From an uncultured Allomuricauda sp. (GTDB lineage Bacteria > Bacteroidota > Bacteroidia > Flavobacteriales > Flavobacteriaceae), in the NCBI GenBank assembly GCA_937911965.1, contig CALDPL010000407.1, forward strand, positions 1 through 13,008: a DNA stretch of 13,008 nucleotides, read 5' to 3'. Positions 7,855 through 13,008 of the stretch are shown one piece after another. The first letter of the stretch is position 1; each line of letters begins with the position of its first letter. Made by a program: the position numbers and the translations under genes. A model generated the notes under the pieces. That model did no database searches. It was not told the origin of the DNA and was given only the letters and a program-made list of their open reading frames with translations.

Positions 7855-7866
7855 TGATAATTGTCA
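7855..7866. promoter_or_regulatory. Fnr/Crp-type operator upstream of usp
   Basis: TGATAATTGTCA is a palindrome of the form TGAY-N4-RTCA, close to the Fnr site TTGAT-N4-ATCAA. It lies between the end of the Fnr-like gene and the usp start, with its centre 29.5 bp from the first base of the predicted -7 element, so about -42 from a start site. The regulator encoded just upstream is the likely ligand. Confidence 0.65.
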
Positions 7867-7880
7867 TCTTTTATAGGGCC

Positions 7881-8573
7881 TCAGAGCAGGCCATCGGCCA
7901 ACTCCATCAGGCTGCGTTCATCCTTGATGCCGATCTTTTTCCCGGAGGTCCGGATAAAGCCGGATTTCTTGAATTCCGAGATCATCCGGATGCAGGATTC
8001 CGTGGCCGTGCCCACCACATTGGAGATGTCCTCCCTGGAGAGTATGAGCTGCAAGAAACCGTCCGGGTCCTCCCCGAAATTGTTCCTGAGTTGCAAAAAG
8101 GCCTTGGCCAGGCGTTGTTTTACCGTTTTTTGGGAGATTTCCACGATCACATCATCGGCTTCCTTGAGGTCCTGTGCCAGATGCCTGAGGACTTCCAGGC
8201 TGAAATTTGGGTTTTTCAGCAGGGTATGGGTGATGTTTTCCTTGGGAATGAAACAGACCTCCATATCGCTCACGGCCATGGCGGAGAGGTTGGTGCTCTC
8301 CTCGGATATGACCGAGCGCTGGCCCAGGACCTCCCCCTTGGAGGCCAGTTTTACGATCTGGTCCCTGCCGTTGGCACTGAGTTTGGAAAGTTTGGAGACC
8401 CCGGAACGCACACAATAGACCCCTTTTAGCTTGTCGCCCTCCCCAAAGAGGGAGTCCCCTTTTTTGAGGTGCATGGTGGTCTTGGAATCGGAGACCTGCT
8501 TCAATTCTTCCTTGCTCATGGCCCGGAGGGAATTAAATTGTCTGACGATACAATTTTCACATTTGCTTTCCAT
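7881..8573 (-). CDS. Crp/Fnr-family transcription regulator, probable oxygen or redox sensor
   Basis: This 230-residue protein has an N-terminal cyclic-nucleotide-binding-like beta barrel (about 25-120), a dimer helix (about 122-150) and a C-terminal winged helix (about 152-228). C5-x2-C8 aligns with C20 and C23 of E. coli FNR, and C107 in EVCFIPK aligns with C122, suggesting an iron-sulfur cluster. The position of FNR C29 is N14, however; C54 in VYCVRSG is an extra cysteine. In the recognition helix (TATESCIRMISEF), E192 and R196 keep the E-x3-R pair that reads TGA half-sites in both FNR and CRP, in line with the TGAY-N4-RTCA palindromes around this gene. It is divergent from ccoI, sharing a 128-bp regulatory region with it, and probably controls ccoI, ccoS, usp and itself. 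The sensed signal (oxygen, NO or redox) is inferred. Confidence 0.88.
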   Translation of the reverse strand: MESKCENCIVRQFNSLRAMSKEELKQVSDSKTTMHLKKGDSLFGEGDKLKGVYCVRSGVSKLSKLSANGRDQIVKLASKGEVLGQRSVISEESTNLSAMAVSDMEVCFIPKENITHTLLKNPNFSLEVLRHLAQDLKEADDVIVEISQKTVKQRLAKAFLQLRNNFGEDPDGFLQLILSREDISNVVGTATESCIRMISEFKKSGFIRTSGKKIGIKDERSLMELADGLL

Positions 8574-8596
8574 TCCGATCTTTTTCCCTTTGGGGA

Positions 8597-8604
8597 TAAA
8601 TTTA
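8597..8604 (-). promoter_or_regulatory. -7 promoter element of the Fnr-like gene
   Basis: On the minus strand 8604-8597 reads TAAATTTA, five of six fixed positions of TAnnTTTG. It begins exactly 23 bp from the edge of the operator at 8628-8639 and would give a leader of about 20 bases before the start codon at 8573. Confidence 0.5.
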
Positions 8605-8627
8605 CGGGATGTTAAATAACCGAATAC

Positions 8628-8639
8628 TGATAAATATCA
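8628..8639. promoter_or_regulatory. Fnr-type operator shared by fnr-like gene and ccoI
   Basis: TGATAAATATCA is a perfect TGAT-N4-ATCA inverted repeat, the core of the FNR consensus. It is centred at 8633.5 in the divergent region. Predicted -7 elements begin 29.5 bp from this centre on each side (8604 for the regulator gene, 8663 for ccoI), so one bound dimer could act at about -42 on both promoters. Confidence 0.72.
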
Positions 8640-8662
8640 TATATTTAAGGAGAAGATGGCCA

Positions 8663-8670
8663 CAATTTTG
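8663..8670 (+). promoter_or_regulatory. -7 promoter element of ccoI
   Basis: CAATTTTG matches five of six fixed positions of TAnnTTTG. It starts 23 bp after the operator at 8628-8639 and would put the transcript start at about 8674-8677, some 25 bases before the ATG at 8702. This argues against the longer in-frame start at 8609, which lies upstream of the operator. Confidence 0.5.
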
Positions 8671-8701
8671 CCGGGGGAGAACCAAAAGGGGAAATTCAGT
8701 T

Positions 8702-11086
8702 ATGGCAGATGGAAGTTGTTACCATTGCGGGGACCGTTGCGGTCGGGGAGGAACGCAGTTTGATGGTAAGGATTTTTGTTGTAATGGATGTAGGACGGTA
8801 TACGAGATCTTTACATCACACGGGCTTTCCAATTTTTATGAATTGGAGGCCAAGGCGGGTTCCGTGCCCCTGGAGGTGGAACGGAAATACGATTTTCTCG
8901 ACAATTCCGACATTGTGGAGTGCCTTCTCGAGTTCGATGGGGAGGGCATCCAAATAATCGGCCTGTCCATCCCCTCGATCCATTGCAGTTCCTGCATCTG
9001 GGTCCTTGAAAACCTCAACCGCCTGCATCCCTCGATCAGGTCCTCCCAAGTCGATTTTCCAAAGAAGACCCTTAGGGTGACCTATGGAAGCGACGGTTTT
9101 TCCTTAAAGGAGCTTGTAATACTATTGGCCCGTATCGGCTATGCCCCGGACATCTCCCTAAAGGAGTTCGACAAAAAGGAAGGTCGGGTGGACCGCTCCC
9201 TGATCCAGAGATTGGGAGTGGCCGGTTTTGCCTTTGGCAATGTGATGATGCTGTCCTTTCCGGAATATCTCGAAGCCGAGGAATTTTGGTTGGACCAATA
9301 CAAATGGGCCTTCCGTTGGTTGATCTTTGCCCTTTCCCTCCCTGTGCTGCTGTATTCTGCCCAGGTATTCTTTGTTTCGGCCTACAAGGGGCTGCGTTCC
9401 AAGGTCCTGAACATGGACGTGCCCATTGCCTTGGGAATCCTGGCCCTTTTTCTGAGATCCACCGTGGACATTGTTTTTGATTTTGGATCCGGTTATTTCG
9501 ACAGCCTTACCGGCCTGGTGTTCTTTTTGCTGTTGGGCAAGTTCTTCCAGCAGCAGACCTATGCCTTCCTTTCCTTCGAACGGGACTACAAATCCTATTT
9601 TCCCATTGCGGTGACCCGATTGACCCGGGAGGGCAAGGAGGAGCAGGTGCAGGTATATCAAGTGGAACCTGGCGATAGGATCTTGATCAGGAACCGGGAG
9701 ATCATCCCCATGGACTGCATGCTCATCAGTGGGGACGCACAGATCGACTATAGTTTTGTGACCGGGGAATCGGATGCGGTCCAAAAACATAGCGGGGACA
9801 AATTGTTCGCCGGGGGGAAACAGTTGGGGGGCGTGATGGAAGTGGTCGCCCTGAAATCCGTATCCCAGAGCCACCTGACCCAGCTTTGGGGAAATTCCGT
9901 CTTTTCCAAGGACAAGGCCAGCAGTTTCCAGACCCTGACCGATGGCATCGGCAAGCGTTTTACCCTTGCCGTGCTGACCATTGCCCTTGGGTCCAGTCTG
10001 TATTGGCTCTTCCATTCCCCTGCCACGGCCGTCCATGTGTTCACCTCGGTACTCATCATTGCCTGCCCCTGTGCCATTGCCCTGGCGGCCCCCTTTACCC
10101 TGGGGAACATGTTGCGCATTTTTGGAAGGCATGGACTCTATTTGAAAAATGCCACGGTATTGGAGCGGATGGCCAAGGTGGACACCGCCATTTTCGACAA
10201 GACCGGGACCCTGACCGGCAGTGGGAAGGATGCCATATCTTACGAGGGCATGGAACTCACCCAACAGGAAACCGATCTGTTGAAGACCACCCTCAGGGGA
10301 TCCAACCATCCCCTGAGCCGATCGCTCTACGACCTCTTGGAGGCCAATGAGATCCAGGTCCTGGACGATTTCCAGGAGCATACGGGTATGGGGGTGGAGG
10401 GCCGGATGGACCAACATACCATCAAGGCGGGTTCGGCCTCCTATGTGGGCCGGGAAGGGGGAGCTGCTTCCTCCTTGACCGAAGTCTATGTGAGCGCAAA
10501 TGAAAACCTCAAGGGCCGCTTTGTGTTCAAGAACCCGTATCGGGAGGGCCTTGGCGATCTTTTTGACAGCCTGGGAAAGGATATGGAACTCGGTATCCTT
10601 TCCGGGGACAACGACGGGGAGCGGAAGCAACTGGAACAATTGCTGCCCGAGGGGACCCGGATGCTTTTCAACCAAAGGCCGGAGGACAAGCTCGAGTATA
10701 TCAAGGAACTTCAGGACAAGCGGCAGGTGCTCATGGTGGGCGATGGTCTGAACGACGCAGGGGCCCTGGCACAAAGTGATGTGGGGATCGCGGTCTCGGA
10801 GGACATCAATGTGTTCTCCCCGGCCTGTGACGGGATCCTCGATGCCGGCAAACTCTCCCTCTTGCCCAAGTTTGTCCACCTATCCAGGAAATCCATACAA
10901 TTGATCAAGATAAGTTTTGTGCTTTCCTTCTGTTATAATGTCATAGGGCTGTCCTTTGCGGTGACGGGGCGTTTGGAACCGGTCATAGCGGCGATTTTAA
11001 TGCCCTTGAGCTCCATTAGCATCGTTCTTTTTGCCACCATGGCCACAAGGCTATTGGGGCGGGGAATTTTAGGGGCAAAAACCTGA
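8702..11086 (+). CDS. ccoI: Copper-importing P1B-type ATPase for cbb3 oxidase (CcoI/FixI)
   Basis: This 794-residue inner-membrane ATPase should supply copper for the heme-copper centre of cbb3 oxidase. The N-terminal cysteine-rich domain typical of CcoI has C6, C9, C13 and C26-C27-x2-C30. A heavy-metal-associated domain follows with the metal motif C95-S-S-C98. About eight membrane helices surround the core. The P-type motifs are T354-GES (actuator), C455-P-C457 (membrane copper site), D499-KTGT (phosphorylated aspartate), H536-P (P1B nucleotide domain) and G-D681-GLND (hinge). The start at 8702 begins MADGSCYHCG, directly before the cysteine domain; an earlier in-frame ATG at 8609 is rejected because it would include the promoter. 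It is divergent from the Fnr-like gene and followed by ccoS and ccoNO. Its stop codon TGA is the first three bases of the next operator. Confidence 0.95.
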   Translation: MADGSCYHCGDRCGRGGTQFDGKDFCCNGCRTVYEIFTSHGLSNFYELEAKAGSVPLEVERKYDFLDNSDIVECLLEFDGEGIQIIGLSIPSIHCSSCIWVLENLNRLHPSIRSSQVDFPKKTLRVTYGSDGFSLKELVILLARIGYAPDISLKEFDKKEGRVDRSLIQRLGVAGFAFGNVMMLSFPEYLEAEEFWLDQYKWAFRWLIFALSLPVLLYSAQVFFVSAYKGLRSKVLNMDVPIALGILALFLRSTVDIVFDFGSGYFDSLTGLVFFLLLGKFFQQQTYAFLSFERDYKSYFPIAVTRLTREGKEEQVQVYQVEPGDRILIRNREIIPMDCMLISGDAQIDYSFVTGESDAVQKHSGDKLFAGGKQLGGVMEVVALKSVSQSHLTQLWGNSVFSKDKASSFQTLTDGIGKRFTLAVLTIALGSSLYWLFHSPATAVHVFTSVLIIACPCAIALAAPFTLGNMLRIFGRHGLYLKNATVLERMAKVDTAIFDKTGTLTGSGKDAISYEGMELTQQETDLLKTTLRGSNHPLSRSLYDLLEANEIQVLDDFQEHTGMGVEGRMDQHTIKAGSASYVGREGGAASSLTEVYVSANENLKGRFVFKNPYREGLGDLFDSLGKDMELGILSGDNDGERKQLEQLLPEGTRMLFNQRPEDKLEYIKELQDKRQVLMVGDGLNDAGALAQSDVGIAVSEDINVFSPACDGILDAGKLSLLPKFVHLSRKSIQLIKISFVLSFCYNVIGLSFAVTGRLEPVIAAILMPLSSISIVLFATMATRLLGRGILGAKT

Positions 11087-11095
11087 CAAATGTCA
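11084..11095. promoter_or_regulatory. Fnr-type operator upstream of ccoS, overlapping the ccoI stop
   Basis: TGACAAATGTCA is a perfect inverted repeat apart from its AAAT centre (TGAC-N4-GTCA). Its first three bases are the ccoI stop codon. Its centre at 11089.5 lies 30.5 bp before the -7 element at 11120, nearly the same spacing as at the other three promoters. It would allow ccoS-ccoNO to be transcribed separately from ccoI. Confidence 0.66.
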
Positions 11096-11119
11096 TATTA
11101 TTAAGCGGGGGAGGTGCCT

Positions 11120-11127
11120 TAGTTTTG
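11120..11127 (+). promoter_or_regulatory. -7 promoter element of ccoS-ccoNO
   Basis: TAGTTTTG is a full match to TAnnTTTG. It starts 24 bp after the operator at 11084-11095 and predicts a transcript start at about 11131-11134, some 13-16 bases before the ccoS ATG. Confidence 0.58.
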
Positions 11128-11146
11128 ACCACAGATTAAAGAGGGT

Positions 11147-11338
11147 ATGAGTGTCATTTATATTTTATTGGCCATCAGCATTTCTGTGGCCGTAATTTTT
11201 TTTGCGGCCTTTGTGATTTCCGTGCGAAAGGGGCAGTACGACGACACCTATACCCCTTCGGTCCGTATGCTCTTTGAGGATGAACTGGTGAAGGAAGGAA
11301 GGGAAGAGGATTCGGAAACCAATAAAAATAACGAATAA
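11147..11338 (+). CDS. ccoS: cbb3 oxidase maturation protein CcoS
   Basis: This 63-residue protein has one N-terminal membrane helix (about 3-25). The conserved CcoS signature follows: a short basic stretch, then GQYDDTYTPSVRMLFEDEL (29-47), where the GQ-[FY]-DD and R-M-L-F elements match the family. The tail is charged and glutamate/asparagine-rich. CcoS is known to be needed for placing heme b3 and copper into CcoN. The length is normal for the family, which is usually about 45-75 residues. It lies between ccoI and ccoNO, 60 bp after ccoI and 17 bp before ccoNO, and is probably cotranscribed with ccoNO from the promoter at 11120. Confidence 0.92.
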   Translation: MSVIYILLAISISVAVIFFAAFVISVRKGQYDDTYTPSVRMLFEDELVKEGREEDSETNKNNE

Positions 11339-11355
11339 AAGAACAGTCCAAACCG

Positions 11356-13008
11356 ATGAATATGGAAATACAACAGTTCCGCTACGACAACAAGATCGTG
11401 CAAAAGTTTTTGTACGCCACCCTGTTCTGGGGAGTGGTGGGCATGGCCGTGGGCCTACTATTGGCCTTTTTGTTCCTGTTCCCGAACCTCACCGAGGGCA
11501 TCCCCTGGTTGAGTTTTGGGCGACTGCGCCCCCTGCACACCAATGCGGTGATCTTTGCCTTTGTGGGGAATGCCATATTTGCGGGGGTCTACTATTCCTC
11601 CCAACGCTTGCTCAAGGCCCGGATGTACAGCGACTTTTTGAGCAAGTTCAATTTTTGGGGCTGGCAGGCGATCATCGTGGCGGCGGCCATCAGCTTTCCC
11701 TTGGGACATACCTCTTCCAAGGAATATGCGGAATTGGAATGGCCCATCGATATCTTGTTGACCCTGGTTTGGGTGGCCTTTGGATGGAACCTGATCGGGA
11801 CCATGCTCAAGCGAAGGCAACGCCACCTCTATGTGGCCCTTTGGTTCTATCTGTCCACCTTCATCACCGTGGCGGTGCTCCATATTTTCAACAACCTGGC
11901 CATTCCGGTTTCGGCCATGAAGAGCTATACGGTCTATGCCGGGGTCCAGGATGCCCTGGTACAGTGGTGGTATGGCCATAATGCGGTCGCCTTCTTTTTG
12001 ACCACCCCCTTTTTGGGATTGATGTACTATTTCGTGCCCAAGGCGGCCAATAGGCCCATTTATTCCTATAGGCTTTCCATCATCCACTTCTGGTCCCTGA
12101 TCTTCATTTATATTTGGGCGGGGCCCCACCACCTGCTGTACTCTTCCCTACCGGATTGGGCACAGAACTTGGGAGTGGCGTTCTCGGTCATGCTCCTGGC
12201 CCCTTCCTGGGGTGGGATGATCAACGGACTTCTGACCCTTAGGGGCGTATGGGACAAGGTCCGTAGTGATGCCACCCTGAAATTCATGGTGGTGGCCATC
12301 ACCGGCTATGGGATGGCGACCTTTGAAGGACCCATGCTCTCCTTGAAGAATGTCAATGCCATTGCGCACTTCAGTGACTGGATCATCGCCCACGTGCATG
12401 TGGGGGCCCTGGCCTGGAACGGGTTCCTGACCTTTGGGATGATCTACTGGATGGTGCCGAAATTGTTCAAGACCGAGCTCTACTCCAAGGGCTTGGCAAA
12501 CTTCCATTTTTGGATCGGGACCCTGGGCATCGTACTCTATACCCTTCCCCTTTATGTCGCCGGTTTCACCCAGGCCCTTATGTGGGAGGATTTCAATCCG
12601 GACGGGACCCTGGTGTACGGGAATTTTATGGAGACGGTCCAAAGGATCATCCCGATGTACTGGATGCGGGCCATAGGGGGTAGCATGTACATAGTAGGGG
12701 TCTTTGTGATGTTGTACAATGTGGCGCGCACCGTGAAATTGGGTAGCAAGGTGGAGGATGAGCTGGCAGAGGCACCTGCCCTGGCCCGGGTATCCAAAAG
12801 GCGTTTGGCCGGGGAAACCTTCCACGGCTGGTTGGAACGCAAACCCGTACAGTTGGCAATTTTGGCCACCTTCGCCATTTTGGTCGGGGGTATCGTGCAG
12901 ATCGTGCCCACGATCATGGTCAAATCCAATATCCCGACGATCAGCAGTGTCAAACCCTACACCCCCTTGGAACTGGAAGGCCGCGATCTCTATGTCCGTG
13001 AGGGCTGT
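11356..13008 (+). CDS. ccoN: Fused cbb3-type cytochrome c oxidase subunits I and II (CcoN-CcoO), partial
   Basis: The visible 551 codons are open to the right edge. Residues 1 to about 475 are CcoN, the catalytic heme-copper subunit with about 12 membrane helices. Its ligands can be assigned by comparison with the Pseudomonas stutzeri enzyme: H61 and H348 for low-spin heme b, H346 for heme b3, H208, H258 and H259 for copper B, and Y252 as the cross-linked tyrosine. A charged linker rich in K, E and A (about 470-495) leads without a stop into CcoO: WLERKPVQLAI begins its single membrane anchor, and PYTPLELEGRDLYVREGC ends exactly at the window edge. The last residue is the expected first cysteine of the CcoO heme c motif (C-x-x-C-H). 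ATG at 11362 is a minor alternative start. This enzyme reduces oxygen with high affinity in the inner membrane. Confidence 0.95.
   Translation, partial: MNMEIQQFRYDNKIVQKFLYATLFWGVVGMAVGLLLAFLFLFPNLTEGIPWLSFGRLRPLHTNAVIFAFVGNAIFAGVYYSSQRLLKARMYSDFLSKFNFWGWQAIIVAAAISFPLGHTSSKEYAELEWPIDILLTLVWVAFGWNLIGTMLKRRQRHLYVALWFYLSTFITVAVLHIFNNLAIPVSAMKSYTVYAGVQDALVQWWYGHNAVAFFLTTPFLGLMYYFVPKAANRPIYSYRLSIIHFWSLIFIYIWAGPHHLLYSSLPDWAQNLGVAFSVMLLAPSWGGMINGLLTLRGVWDKVRSDATLKFMVVAITGYGMATFEGPMLSLKNVNAIAHFSDWIIAHVHVGALAWNGFLTFGMIYWMVPKLFKTELYSKGLANFHFWIGTLGIVLYTLPLYVAGFTQALMWEDFNPDGTLVYGNFMETVQRIIPMYWMRAIGGSMYIVGVFVMLYNVARTVKLGSKVEDELAEAPALARVSKRRLAGETFHGWLERKPVQLAILATFAILVGGIVQIVPTIMVKSNIPTISSVKPYTPLELEGRDLYVREGC

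Noticed and set aside
8640..8647. TATATTTA as the ccoI -7 element
   Set aside because: It touches the operator, which would put the operator at about -20, blocking rather than activating; CAATTTTG at 8663 fits the common spacing better.
8609..8701. Longer N terminus for CcoI starting at the ATG at 8609
   Set aside because: The extra 31 residues do not resemble the family and would cover both the operator and the predicted promoter.
9158..10879. 573-residue open frame antisense to ccoI
   Set aside because: It is rich in G, H, P and Q, as expected for the mirror of a codon-biased high-G+C gene, and the sense strand carries every motif of a P1B ATPase.
1..13008. Defence island, CRISPR array, prophage, transposon or toxin-antitoxin pair
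   Set aside because: I saw no direct repeat array, transposase, integrase, terminal repeats or small paired genes; all recognised genes are efflux, signalling, metabolic or respiratory.

Overview
This window looks like chromosomal DNA from a Bacteroidota bacterium, most likely a marine or environmental flavobacterium with unusually high G+C (by eye about half). The signs are: no Shine-Dalgarno sequences before most starts, -7 promoter elements of the Bacteroidota TAnnTTTG type, an exported protein with an LFA|QT-like signal cleavage site, and a fused CcoN-CcoO oxidase gene next to ccoI, ccoS and an Fnr-type regulator, which is the usual order in that phylum. Robiginitalea-like relatives are a guess from base composition only. 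I see no tRNA, rRNA, CRISPR array, insertion sequence or phage gene.

Layout. Positions 1-1683 (minus strand) hold an RND efflux operon: a periplasmic adaptor gene followed by the first 118 codons of an AcrB-type pump that runs off the left edge. A 342-bp divergent gap leads to a secreted beta-lactamase-fold serine hydrolase with an unassigned C-terminal domain (2026-3804, plus), which ends in a probable terminator. Next comes a small two-component module: a single-domain response regulator (3972-4355) and a soluble double-PAS histidine kinase (4433-5902). The kinase converges, with overlapping stop codons, on a serine racemase/threonine dehydratase-like PLP enzyme (5899-6834, minus). Upstream of that enzyme on the same strand are a tandem universal stress protein (6895-7803) and a Crp/Fnr-family regulator (7881-8573). 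Diverging from the regulator are ccoI (8702-11086), ccoS (11147-11338) and a ccoN-ccoO fusion (11356 to the right edge), the start of a cbb3-type high-affinity oxidase locus.

How the right half works together. CcoI imports copper for the oxidase, CcoS is needed for cofactor insertion into CcoN, and CcoNO is the catalytic and cytochrome c part. Three 12-bp palindromes of the form TGAY-N4-RTCA lie at 7855-7866, 8628-8639 and 11084-11095. Each sits 23 or 24 bp upstream of a match to the Bacteroidota -7 element, and the middle one does so in both directions. The four predicted promoters (usp, fnr-like, ccoI, ccoS) would therefore all have the operator near -42, the position of a class II Crp/Fnr activator. 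This suggests a compact, self-regulated micro-oxic regulon in which the encoded regulator controls its own gene, the oxidase assembly genes and the usp gene, perhaps with the downstream PLP enzyme. This is the most informative signal I found; I see no convincing undescribed defence or mobile system.
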